Shown here piece after piece: positions 1-9,336 of a DNA stretch of 64,000 nucleotides. Numbering within the stretch: the stretch's first letter is position 1; each line of letters starts with the position of its first letter. The notes under the pieces are model-generated. The model did not search any database, was not told the origin of the DNA, and saw only the letters and a program-made list of their open reading frames with translations. The translations under genes and the position numbers were made by a program. This DNA is from Haematobia irritans (lineage: Eukaryota; Arthropoda; Insecta; Diptera; Muscidae): NCBI RefSeq assembly GCF_050003625.1, contig NC_134397.1, positions 269,508,070-269,572,069 of the forward strand, in the 5' to 3' direction.

Positions 1-820
1 AGGAACGTGTTGGTCGTATCATTCATTAATATTTGGATATGCGGAAGCTCTGTGCAAAATGGGTGCCGCTCGAGCTCACATTTGACCAAAAACAACAACG
101 TGTTGATGATTCTGAGCGGTGTTTGCAGCTGTTAACTCGTAATACACCCGAGTTTTTCCGTCGATATGTGACAATGGATGAAACATGGCTCCATCACTAC
201 ACTCCTGAGTCCAATCGACTGTCGGCTGAGTGAACAGCGACCGGCGAACCGTCTCCGAAGCTTGGAAAAACTCAAAAGTCCGCTGGCAAAGTAATGGCCA
301 CTGTTTTTGGGGAAGCGCATGGAATAATTTTTATCGATTATCTTGAGAAGGGAAAAACCATCAACAGTGACTATTATATGGCGTTATTGGAGCGTTTGAA
401 GGTCGAAATCGCGGCAAAACGGGCCCATATGAAGAAGAAAAAACTGTTGTTCCACGAAGACAACGCATCGTGCCACAAGTCATTGACAACGATGGCAAAA
501 ATTCATGAATTGGTCTTCGAATTGCTTCCCCACCCACCGTATTCTTCGGATCTGGCCCCCAGCGACTTTTTCTTGTTCTCAAACATCAAAAGGATGCTCG
601 CAGGGAAAAAATTTGGCGGCAATGAAGAGGTGATAGCCGAAACTGAGGCCTATTTTGAGGCAAAACCGAAGGAGTACTACCAAAATGGTATCAAAAAATT
701 GGAAGGTCGTTATAATCGTTGTATCGCTCTTGAAGGGAATTATGTTGAATAATAAAAACGAATTTTGACAAAAAAAATGTGTTTTTCTTTGTTAGACCGG
801 GGACTTATCAGCCAATCTGT
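1..820 (+). mobile_element. Himar1-like mariner, 5' part cut off by window edge
   Basis: This is the 3' two-thirds of a mariner (Tc1/mariner superfamily, irritans subfamily). The right terminal inverted repeat is at 794-820, the same 27-bp repeat as in the copies at 24263-25494 and 27829-29029 with one substitution, and is followed by the TA target at 821-822. Downstream sequence continues as a non-LTR retrotransposon RNase H region, so the mariner landed in that older element. Family assignment rests on the repeat and transposase motifs. The copy is not coding-competent. Confidence 0.93.
3..752 (+). pseudogene. mariner transposase fragment with two in-frame stops
   Basis: A single frame runs from position 3 to the stop at 750-752 and encodes the DD34D transposase from the end of the N-terminal DNA-binding region to the C-terminus. 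Catalytic blocks are visible: MDETW (first Asp), HEDNA (second Asp) and SPDLAPSD-type SSDLAPSD (third Asp). Two substitutions stop the frame: TAA at 27-29 (Gln in the sister copies) and TGA at 231-233 (Trp in the sister copies). FWDAH has become FGEAH. No indel separates the halves, so decay here is by point mutation. Confidence 0.9.
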
Positions 821-822
821 TA

Positions 823-1375
823 TGTATATGTGGAAGATCCAAACACCGTGATCTTATTCCAATTACCGAATCACAGCACACTGCTGGAGGCATAAGTGCG
901 TGCCATAACGACCACACAAGTAACAATTTTCACAGGCAATATCAGGCATTACATGTCGATAGCGAACCGTATTGAAATGCAAAGGCATGGTCAATGAAAA
1001 CACAGAATACTGCATCGTATGGGTGTCAGGAAATACCGGAATAAGAGGAAACGTAAAGGCAAACGCAAATCCAATGGATGCAGCGCGGGCCGACTTGGAC
1101 GAATGACCAGGGGATACACATAAAACGATATGGATGGAAGGGCGACGAAAATACAAGGGGGAGACTCATATAAGGAAAGGAGTAAAAACTACTCAAGGAC
1201 AGTGGGAATAATGACCAGGCACCTAGAATTGAGAGCACATCTTTGACGAATTGGAACAGCAGAGGATGGTGCATGTAGGCCGTGTCTTTGGTATGATAAT
1301 ACCTTTGAACACTACTTTCATAACTGTACTGACTTTACTAGGCAAAGATTTAACCACATCGGTAAAAAGATAAAA
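823..1375 (+). pseudogene. non-LTR retrotransposon RNase H / C-terminal remnant
   Basis: Directly after the mariner target site the translation (with stops and frame changes) reads as the RNase H part of an I/R1/LOA-type non-LTR retrotransposon ORF2. A YVEDP...FQLP stretch lies near 825-880. A WVSGNTGIRGN block, resembling the usual WVPGHSGIxGNExAD, lies near 1018-1060. A decayed C-terminal C-x2-C...H...C zinc-finger-like region lies near 1210-1350. Clade is not resolved. No intact frame remains. Confidence 0.6.
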
Positions 1376-1499
1376 TAAAGATGAAAATACTGGAAACAAA
1401 TTTGGATATTCGATAGAGACACAGAGTTCCTGGGATACAAGGAAACAATGGAAAGACGAGAGCGTGCAGGATATTCGATTAGGTATATCTCCGACATTA

Positions 1500-2167
1500 C
1501 ACTGAAAAAAAAATATTGACCTAATATGGAAGATTATGCAACTTAAATTTTAGGACTAAAAATTTACGCAATGCTAAGACTAAAAATCTTTAAAATAATG
1601 ACATTTTAATTAAAAGAAAGTTTATAATCCTTGCTTCAAAAAAATTTTTTATTAAATTTGGGACACAAATCTCGAAATTTTGCGTCCCTCTGTTGAAGTT
1701 GTAGATCTTTGAAGTAAGGCAAAGGTTCCTTAAAATTTAAATGAAAAACATTTTTAATTTAAAGAAATCGTCTTTAACTCAACTGACATATTGAATTTTT
1801 AAATTTAAGATAAAAATGCTTCAAATATAGGTTAAGACTTATTTTAAGGATTTGCATCTTTGGTTTAAAGTTTTTTTAGCATTAAGAAAACAGTTTTTAC
1901 TTTGAAGTACTTGGCATAATTTGGATTTCGAAACTGGAATTTGTTTGTACATGAATACCTTTATTAATATATCGCAAACAGAGAATAAAAATTCGATGAA
2001 TGAGATCTGTATTCAATTTTAATTTTATCGATCCTAGATTTAAAGCCAGTGAGGTCCCTAAAAAAATGTCTTTATTTTAAAGAAGCCGCATCTTTGGCTC
2101 GGAATCAATACCAAAATCCTTAAAGGAAGGCCAAAATCTTTGGATCCAAGTAAACTTTTTTTGACTG
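1500..2167 (+). mobile_element. TA-flanked non-autonomous TIR element (family A MITE)
   Basis: A 668-bp AT-rich element opens with CACTGAAAAAAA and closes with TTTTTTTGACTG. TA dinucleotides flank it at 1498-1499 and 2168-2169. It shares its body with 8068-8732. Reverse-complement parts match 15315-15969 and 50041-50696, for example the GGTATTGATTCCG segment next to one end. TA duplication and short TIRs point to mobilisation by a Tc1/mariner-type transposase. No coding capacity is visible. Confidence 0.8.
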
Positions 2168-2169
2168 TA

Positions 2170-2900
2170 GACAAGGCTACCTGAATCCTCTTTTAAACCT
2201 AAACTGACTATTTTAAAGGTTATACAAATTGGACTTCGAGAACCAACTTTTCTACTAATCAACTGGTTAAGTTACTGAATTTGTTTTAATGAAACTTCTT
2301 TTTGCTAGTTATATTGGATTGTGGATATTATTAATATTGAAATATTTCAGTCTATTAATACATATGTAAACAGTACAAAAATTCATGAAAGCAATCTAAC
2401 TGAAGAAAAATTCAACAATCTATGGTTGTTTTGCTGATGAAGAGATAAGAACATTAATTTCTACTTTAACTAACTTCAGATACCTCGAAATAAATGTGTG
2501 TCAAGATTTACTTATTAGCACAAACTCTATAAGATGAATTTTGAGAATGTTAAATTCTTCAAGATGATGCTTTACTTCTAATCAGTCGAGAAGTGCAATA
2601 AACGTCAAATGAAAAATCTTTTTAAAAATACATTTAGCATTGATTTGCAAGATCAATTCAAGCATATGTTGCACAGGTCCGTGGTTTTACACATTTTGAA
2701 AAGTCGATAAATTGCAGCGATTTCTTGCTTAAATTCCCAGCAAGTTCATCAAAGTATATTATAGTCCTTGAAACAAATATTGAAGAGGCTCACATTTATA
2801 CTCTTCAACTTCATCTGCAATACCTTGTTTGAGTACAAAGCACATAGATTACCGAACTTCTTCAGCAAAATTCTTTTGCAGAAGAATCTATCATTAGCAA
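2170..2900. other. AT-rich stretch, no confident gene
   Basis: I see no open frame or element boundary I can defend. Around 2440-2545 the order of motifs (CATTAA, TTCAGATACCTCGAAA, CTATAAGATG) resembles the upstream region of the knottin gene at 4115-4215, and could be a decayed promoter duplicate. No exon-like sequence follows it. Confidence 0.4.
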
Positions 2901-3720
2901 AAACGATAAATGAATTTCTATCTCATCTTTGGGAAGGAACTTAGTACAATTTACTTGATGTCATATATATTCCAGACTGGTCAAAATGCACAGATGGGAT
3001 TTTCCTCTGAACAAAATTGGGAACACAATGTGAAGTAGTACCAGAATTTACAGATTCCTAGATCTTAGTAAGGGAAATTCATACTGCAAACGGTTCTTAA
3101 AACCAGAAGGAAATAACATGGATAATTATAGCTGATAGATCAAGGTCACATCTAATGAAGAGATAAACCTATGTACGACTGGCAAAGGGGAACCACCGTG
3201 GTGCAATGGTTAGCATGCCCGCCTTGCATACATAAGGTCATGGGTTCGGTTACTGCTTCGACCGAACACCAAAAATTTTTTCAGCGGTGGATTATCCCAC
3301 CTCAGTAATGCTGGTGACATTTCTGAGGCTTTTAAAGCTTCTCTAAGTGGAACGCCGTTCGTACTCGGCTATAGAAAGGAGGTCCCTTGTCATTGAGCTT
3401 AACATGGAATCGGGCAGCACTCAGTGATAAGAGAGAAGTTCACCAATATGGTATCACAATGGACTGAATAGTCTAAGTGAGCCTCATACATCGGGCTGCC
3501 ACCTAACCTAACCTAACCTAACCTAACCTATGTACGACTGACAATCTTCGCGAAACGGAAACCATACAACACTTGCTTGGGAGATGTCCACTCTTGGTAG
3601 GGATTAGACGTCAAATGTTCGGGGCAAATATTTGATCCAAAAACCAAATATTAAATATTTCAAACGGACAAGAAGTAAGAGATACTTTAAACTACTTATT
3701 AATAGCAATGAAGTACAGAG
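2900..3720 (+). pseudogene. non-LTR retrotransposon 3' remnant split by a SINE
   Basis: A decayed RNase H-like block with CTDG lies near 2985-3000. After the SINE at 3182-3526, a readable frame carries ETIQHLLGRCPLL near 3553-3595, the typical C-terminal H-x4-C region of I/R1-type ORF2 proteins. The SINE's target duplication lies exactly in this coding remnant. Stops and frameshifts occur throughout. Clade and exact ends are uncertain. Confidence 0.45.
3182..3526 (+). mobile_element. tRNA-derived SINE with CCTAA-repeat tail
   Basis: The head is a tRNA-like pol III promoter: an A-box-like TGGTGCAATGGTTAGCATG and a B-box region (GGTTCGGTTAC, a mutated GGTTCGATTCC). The anticodon-loop position reads CTTGCAT, suggesting tRNA-Ala(TGC) ancestry. 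A conserved body follows, ending in about four CCTAA units. A 14-bp direct repeat, CCTATGTACGACTG, flanks it at 3168-3181 and 3527-3540. The body lacks the ACTGGAATG-type segment found in other copies. Confidence 0.88.
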
Positions 3721-3864
3721 CAACTTAAATTGTTGAAAAAAAAATATATATCGTTCTATTTTCTTTTTTCGTTTGAAAAACACAAGTAAATGATATGTAC
3801 TTAAATTTTAGAGTTAACATTTTCCAAACAAGTATTTTTCATAAGTAAAGAATATTGCTACTAT

Positions 3865-4015
3865 TGCAAATCAGATGAAGAATGTTGTGTACGATAGAGT
3901 AGTTTTCCAAATCGTAGAAAATGGGAAAAACAACCAAAAGTCTGCTAAGATTATGAAAGAATAATTTCAATTATTCATAAAGAATTTAAAAAAAAAAATT
4001 AAATAAATAAAAAAG
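3865..4015 (+). pseudogene. decayed copy of knottin exon 2 and 3' UTR
   Basis: From 3865 the sequence follows exon 2 of the gene at 4241-4498. The opening codons are nearly the same (TGCAAATC, GATGAAGAATG, TGT) and keep the adjacent-cysteine pair, then a stop falls about nine codons in. Similarity continues through a tryptophan-rich-like segment into an AATTT plus A-rich 3' flank comparable to 4540-4570. The base pair before the exon is not AG, so the splice acceptor is lost. I could not find a matching exon 1 upstream. It points to a local tandem family with one dead member. Confidence 0.6.
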
Positions 4016-4193
4016 TTTATAGTGGAAACATAATTAGAATATTAAACCTTTACTATTAATAAAGTTCTACATTCCATGTGTCATTGTAACCGAAAACCAG
4101 ATAGAAGTTTATGACCACTCATTAACTTTAATCCCAGGCATAACAAATTTCAGATATCTTGAAAACGCACGTTTGAAGAGAATAGACAATTAC

Positions 4194-4224
4194 TATATAA
4201 CACATATAAGATGTGCTGCACAGT
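4194..4224 (+). promoter_or_regulatory. TATA box and arthropod initiator of the knottin gene
   Basis: TATATAA at 4194-4200 is followed by ACAGT at 4220-4224, a match to the arthropod initiator (TCAGT-like). The spacing from TATA to the initiator A (4222) is about 28 bp, the usual distance. A start there puts the first downstream ATG at 4241, with a leader of about 20 nt. This argues against the in-frame ATG at 4211, which would lie upstream of the transcript. Confidence 0.6.
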
Positions 4225-4240
4225 ATTCATCATTCTCAAT

Positions 4241-4498
4241 ATGAAGTTACAATTGCTTTGCGCTATAATTCTTCAAATTTCTTTATTTGTTCAAGCTTCT
4301 TCCCACAAAGGATGCATCAAAAACTTTGATCGGGTAAGTTCCAACCGACTTTATTTTACAGATTTGTTGAAACACTTTAAAAATTATTTTCACCCTTGAT
4401 AGTGCAAATCGCGTGAAGAATGCTGTGAAGGGTATTGTGTTGTTCCAACTCGGTGGCCATGGGAAGAGCCAGCAAAATATGGAGAGTGCGGATATTGA
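4241..4498 (+). CDS. two-exon secreted six-cysteine (knottin-like) peptide
   Basis: Exon 1 (4241-4333, 31 codons) encodes a hydrophobic signal peptide (about residues 1-21, ending near QASS), one cysteine and the last codon before a GTAAGT donor at 4334. A 69-bp phase-0 intron ends at ATAG (4402). Exon 2 (4403-4498) supplies the rest and a TGA stop. The product is about 62 residues. Mature cysteines fall at residues 25, 32, 38, 39, 43 and 60, i.e. C-x6-C-x5-CC-x3-C-x16-C, which fits the inhibitor-cystine-knot scaffold, with a Trp/Pro-rich loop before the last cysteine. The start at 4241 is chosen from promoter spacing. Knottins serve as defence peptides, protease or channel ligands, or salivary components; the role here is unknown and I do not assign one. 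Expression is not shown. Confidence 0.72.
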
Positions 4499-4550
4499 AA
4501 AATGTTAATAACATTTTATCCAGTGATGTTCAAGAATTTCGAAAAAAAAT

Positions 4551-4557
4551 AATAAAA
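4551..4557 (+). promoter_or_regulatory. poly(A) signal of the knottin gene
   Basis: AATAAAA starts 53 nt after the stop codon at 4496-4498, with further AATAAA copies at about 4562 and 4575. The position suits a short 3' UTR. Confidence 0.6.
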
Positions 4558-4676
4558 TAAAATAAATAATTTTGCAATAAAATTAAATAAAAATTTGTAT
4601 CTGTTTGACGAAGAAATGCATTCTATATTACGATTTTTCTGGCGGTACGAAAATGTATATATATAGATATATATAA

Positions 4677-4872
<196 letters not shown>

Positions 4873-5418
4873 TAATTTTATTGAAATCGGTTCCGATTTA
4901 AATATAGCTCCCATATATATCGTTCGCCCGGTTTAAAGTCATATGACCACAGTGGTCAATCTTTTACTCCGATTTAATTGAAATGTTGCACAGGAAGTAG
5001 AATTAGCATTGTAGCTATGCGTGCCAAATTTGGTTGAAATCGGTTTCGATTTAGATATAGCTCTCATATGTATCGTTCGCCCGATTTAAAGTGATATGAC
5101 CACAGTGGCCAATCTTTTACTCCGATTTAATTGAAATTTTGCACAGGGAGTAGAATTAGCATTGTAGCTATGCGTGCCAAATTTGCTTGAAATCGGTTCA
5201 GATTTAGATATATCATCCATATATATGTTTTTCTGATTTCGACAAAAATGGTCAAAATACCATCATTTTCCTTGTAAAATCGCCACTGCTTAGTCGAAAA
5301 GTTGTAAAAATGATTCTAATTTTCCTAAACTTCTAATACATATATCTCGAGCGATAAATCATAAATAAACGTTTGCGAAGTTTCCTTAAAATTGCTTCAG
5401 ATTTAAATGTTTCCCATA
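4873..5418 (+). mobile_element. HINE (DINE-1/Helentron-like) element, 5'-truncated upstream unit of a dimer
   Basis: It consists of the internal subrepeat motif GAAATCGGTTCAGATTTAGA plus the conserved 3'-half block (CGACAAAAATGGTC, ATCGAGCGATAAATCATAAA). It ends at TTTCCCATATTTATACCC, where the next HINE starts. The same junction occurs at about 48320-48345. Family assignment is by comparison with Drosophila DINE-1: TATACCC start, GTAACrCCCAGAAGGAG motif and GTCY run. Confidence 0.65.
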
Positions 5419-6588
5419 TTTATACCCTGCGCCACACTGTGGAACAGAGTATTATAAGTTAGTGCATATGTTTGTAACACCCAGAAGGAGACGAGATAGA
5501 CACATGGTGTCTTTGGCAATAATGCTCAGGGTGGGTCCCTGAGTCGATATAACCATGTCCGTCTGTCCGTCCGTCCCTCCCTCCGACCGTCCCTCCGTCC
5601 GTCTGTCTGTGAACACATTTTTGTGATCAAAGTCTAGGTCGCAATTTAAGTCCAATCGCATTCAAATTTGGCACATGTTCCTAATTTGGGTCAGAATAGA
5701 ACCCTATTGATTTTGGAAGAAATCGGTTCAGATTTAGATATATCTCCCATATATATCTTTCGCCCGATATGCACTAAGATGGACCCAGCAGCCAGAGTTT
5801 TATACCGATTTGCTTGAAATTTTGTACAAACATAACACTTAGTCGTATAGTCAAGTGTGCAAAATTTCATTGAAATCGGTTCAGATTTAGATATAGCTCC
5901 CATATATATCTTTCGCCCGATATGGACTTATATGGCCCCAGAAGCCAGATTTTTGGCCGAATTTGGTTGAAAGTTTGCACTAGGAGTACAATTAGTAGTA
6001 TAGCCAAGTGTGCAAAATTTGATTGAAATCGGTTCAGGTTTAGATATAGCTCCCATATATATCTTTCGCCCGATATGCACTTATATGGACCCAGAAGCCA
6101 GAGTTTTATCGCGATTAGCTTGAAATTTTGCACAAGGAGTACAATTGGTAGTATAGTCATGTGTGACAAATTTGATTGAAATCGGTTCAGATTTAGATAT
6201 AGCTCCCATATATATGTTTTTCTGCTTTCGACAAAAATGGCAAAAATACCAAAAATTTCCTTGTTAAATCGCCACTGCGATAAATCATAAATAAACTTTT
6301 GCGAAGTTTCCTTAAAATTGCTTCAGATTTCACATATTTTTTACTAAAATTGTGTTCCACACTAGTGCATTAGCCGACTTAAATTCCGAGTCTATAGATT
6401 TTGTAAAAGTCTATCAAATTCTGTCCAAATCGATTGATATTTAAATGAATGTATTTGGGACAAACCTTTATATATAGCACCCAACACATTTGACGGATGT
6501 GATATTGTATCGAAAATTTAGATCTACAAAGTGGTGCAGGGTATAATATAGTCGGCCCCGCCCGACTTTAGACTTTCCTTACTTGTTT
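5419..6588 (+). mobile_element. complete HINE (DINE-1/Helentron-like)
   Basis: The element opens with TATACCCTGCGCCACACTGTG and the imperfect inverted partner CAGAGTATTATA. The ACACCCAGAAGGAGACGAGA motif and a GTCC/GTCT tetranucleotide run (about 5560-5610) follow. Next come about three subrepeats of roughly 160 bp (GAAATCGGTTCAGATTTAG...), and a conserved 3' end rich in GCCCGACTTTAGACTTTCC followed by TTACTTGTT. Non-autonomous; the minus-strand open frames over the subrepeats are repeat artefacts. Confidence 0.7.
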
Positions 6589-6833
6589 TTTACCAAGATT
6601 GTGTTCCACCCTAGTGCATTAGCCGACTTAAATTTTGAGTCTATAGATTTTGTAAAAGTCTATCAAATTCTGTCCAGATCGTGTGATATTTAAATGTATG
6701 TATTTGGGACAAACCTTTATATATAGCCCCCAACACATTTGACGGATGTGATATGGTATCGAAAATTTAGATCTACATAAAGGTGCAGGGTATAATATAA
6801 TCGGCCCCGCCCGACTTTAGACTTTCTTTACTT
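6589..6833 (+). mobile_element. tandem extra copy of the HINE 3' end
   Basis: About 245 bp repeat the last 240 bp of the preceding element, from the ACCAAGATTGTGTTCCACCC block to CTTTACTTGTTTTG. The block lies head-to-tail with no spacer. Confidence 0.75.
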
Positions 6834-7264
6834 GTTTTGTTTTGTTTTGTTTTTTTGAGGAATGGAATTTTCGCGTCCAATACAATATTGTTGAGCTATT
6901 TTTTTTTTCTTAAAAGTAAACAAAAAGAATTTTAAATTCTTCTAGGTTTCTCAAAAACCCTCCCAAAAATGTTTACTTCAAAAAATGTATATTCAATATT
7001 TACTTCAATTTTAAAAGCAATTCCAAATAGATCGTGGTATAAATATTTTAAATCAAATTAATTCCAAAATATAAAAATTAAAATTGTATATATGTAAAAT
7101 TTTTATATAGTATTATTATATAAAATTGACGTGAATGCTACAAAAATCATTAGCTTGAATAATAATGGGCTTCACATTATGGCAATATATTGTTTTTCAA
7201 TCATATTTTTTTAACATTTCCATTTTTTTTTTGCTTCTCACCAACATTGAAAAAGAAGAGAAAA
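6834..7264. other. AT-rich, no gene seen
   Basis: Low-complexity AT sequence with no defensible frame, element end or RNA gene. Confidence 0.4.
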
Positions 7265-7556
7265 CCACGAAGGTGAAAGAATAGTTGCGTCAACCACTGG
7301 CAGTTTAACGTCAGCATTTTAATTTTTATTTTTTCCCTCCTCAACTCCATTCAACAATCTCAGGTAAGATGAATACAAGGAAATCTGTCATAGGATTTCT
7401 TTAGAATTCTCCACGAAGGTGAAAGAATAGTTGCGTCAACCACTGGCAGTTTAACGTCAGCATTTTAATTTTTATTTTTTCCCTCCTCAACTCCATTCAA
7501 CAATCTCAGGTAAGATGAATACAAGGAAATCTGTCATAGGATTTCTTTAGAATTCT
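7265..7556. repeat. 146-bp tandem duplication, copies identical by eye
   Basis: Units 7265-7410 and 7411-7556, both beginning CCACGAAGGTGAAAGAATAG, show no difference in a base-by-base reading. Each contains CTCAGGTAAGATG, a good splice-donor match, but no attached open frame supports an exon. Identity implies a very recent event or an assembly duplication. Confidence 0.95.
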
Positions 7557-7729
7557 CCCCACAAATCCTTGGAGAAGTCACCATGTAGAACCTTTTTTTT
7601 GTTAAAGTGCAAGTGCTGTGAACCGTAGTGAAGGCCAAGATGAAGACTTGAGTATATGAACTAGACGCTAGAATCTGAAAAGCTTGTTTCATAACTTTGA
7701 AAAACTATTACACTAAAAAAAACTCATCA

Positions 7730-8065
7730 AACGATTTTCTATTAAAATCTTTTGTTACAGAAAATTTTTGTCAATATTCCTTTGCTATAGGAAATGTTGT
7801 CAAAATTCTTTGCTATAGAAATTTTTTGTCAAAATTCCTTTGCTATAGGGAATTTTGGCAACATTTCCTTGCTATAAGAATTTTATTCAAAATTTCGTTT
7901 CCATAGAAAATCTTGCCAACATTTTATTTCTATAAAAAATTTTGCTAAAATTTCATTTCTATAGAAAATTTTCTCAAAACTTTGCATCTACACAAAATTT
8001 TGTCAAAATGTTGTTTCTATGGGAAAATTTTGTCAAAATTTTATTTCTATAGAAAATTTGTGAAG
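7730..8065 (+). repeat. 29-bp minisatellite array, about 11 degenerate units
   Basis: The repeat is a 29-bp unit around TTGTCAAAATTTTATTTC plus TATAGAAAA. Units here are more diverged than in the arrays at 15990-18480 and 61193-61775. The array is cut by the MITE at 8068. A matching right end of the carrier element is visible at 9111-9180. Confidence 0.85.
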
Positions 8066-8067
8066 TA

Positions 8068-8732
8068 CACTGAAAAAAATATTTACATTATGTTAAAGAT
8101 TACGCAACCCAAATTTTAGGTTACGCAATTTACAAAATATTAAGGACAAATTTCTTTAAAATAATGAAATTTTAATTAAAATAAAGTTTATAGTCGTTGC
8201 TTCAAAAATTGTTTTCATTAAATTTAGGACACAAATTTTGGAATATTGCAAACCACCATTAAAGTCGTATGTCTTTGAACTAAATCAAATTTTCTTTAAA
8301 GTAAATAAACCCATTTTTGATTTAAAGAAATTGTCTTCAAATTAATTGAAATATTGAATCTTTGGATATAAGATAAAATCTCTTCAAATATAGGCTAAGA
8401 CTTATTTGGAGGATTTAGTATCTTTGGTTTAAAGTTTCTTTGGAATTAAAAAAAAACATTTTTTACTCTCAAGTATCCGTAACAATTTGGATTTTTAAAC
8501 TGGCATTTGTTTGTATGCGAATAACTTTATTAATATACCGGGAAAAGAGAAGGAAAATTCGACAAAAGATATCTGTATCCTAATTTTAATTTTATTGATC
8601 CTAGATTTAAAGCCGAAGGGTCGCTAAAAATTGTCTTTATTGCAAAGAAGCTACATCTTTGGCACGGAATCAATACCAAAATCTTTAAACGAAGGTCAAA
8701 ATCTTTGGGTCCTAGTAAACTTTTTTTGAGTG
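8068..8732 (+). mobile_element. TA-flanked non-autonomous TIR element (family A MITE)
   Basis: The element is 665 bp, with ends CACTGAAAAAAAT and TTTTTTTGAGTG and TA duplicated at 8066-8067 and 8733-8734. It is collinear with 1500-2167. The SINE at 8746 inserted only a few bases past its right end, because the SINE's duplication starts at 8733. Confidence 0.85.
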
Positions 8733-8745
8733 TACTTAGAGGAAT

Positions 8746-9097
8746 GGTTAGGTTACGTTAGGTTATGTGGCAGCCCGATGTATCAGGCTCACTTAGACTA
8801 TTCAGTCCATTGTGATACCACAGTGGTGAACTTCTCTCTTATCACTGAGTGCTGCCCGATTCCATGTTAAGCTCAATGACAAAGGACCTACTTTTTATAG
8901 CCGAGTCCGAACGGCGTTCCACATTCCAGTGAAACCACTTAGAGAAGCTATGAAATCCTCAGAAATGTCACCAGTATTACTGAGGTGGGATAATCCACCG
9001 CTGAAAAACTTTTTGGTGTTCGGTCGTAGGAGGAATCGAACCCACGACCTTGTGTATGCAAGGCGGGCATGCTAACCATTGCACCACGGTGGCTCCC
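8746..9097 (-). mobile_element. full-length tRNA-derived SINE with 13-bp target duplication
   Basis: On the minus strand it reads from GGGAGCCACCGTGGTGCAATG through the B box GGTTCGATTCC to the CCTAA-type tail (seen here as TTAGG at 8746-8770). TACTTAGAGGAAT is repeated exactly at 8733-8745 and 9098-9110. This is the best-preserved copy in the window together with 45028-45372. Confidence 0.93.
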
Positions 9098-9110
9098 TAC
9101 TTAGAGGAAT

Positions 9111-9182
9111 ATTCTACCAATGTGCCAAACAGTGAATAATCTACCATTTGTGCTCAAATTCTACCAACGTTGGCACCCGTGG
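9111..9182 (+). mobile_element. right terminus of a minisatellite-carrying TIR element
   Basis: A run of CTACCA motifs with AAACAGTGAATAATCTACCA ends at CCAACGTTGGCACCCGTG, closely matching the right terminus at 18520-18590. It shows that the array at 7730-8065 once belonged to the same element family. The left terminus is not recognisable. Confidence 0.55.
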
Positions 9183-9336
9183 TTATACCACCTCGGGAGC
9201 CACCGTGATGCAATGGTTGGCTTGCCCGCCTTACATACAAAGGTTCGTGGGTTCAATTCCAGCTTCGATCGAACACCAAAAAGTTTTGCAGCGGTGGATG
9301 GCCGGTGACATTTCTGAATATGTCAAAATTCTGTAA

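Noticed and set aside
4211..4240. Upstream in-frame ATG as knottin start
   Set aside because: It lies before the predicted initiator, and the resulting N-terminus would be a poorer signal peptide.
4334..4361. Stronger-looking acceptor TTTATTTTACAG in the knottin intron
   Set aside because: It would give a 28-nt intron, below the usual minimum in flies, and would break the cysteine frame.
5691..6169. Minus-strand frames with repeated NLNRFQSN segments (also 47373-47984 and 48629-49015)
   Set aside because: They are translations of the HINE subrepeats, with no start context or conserved domain.
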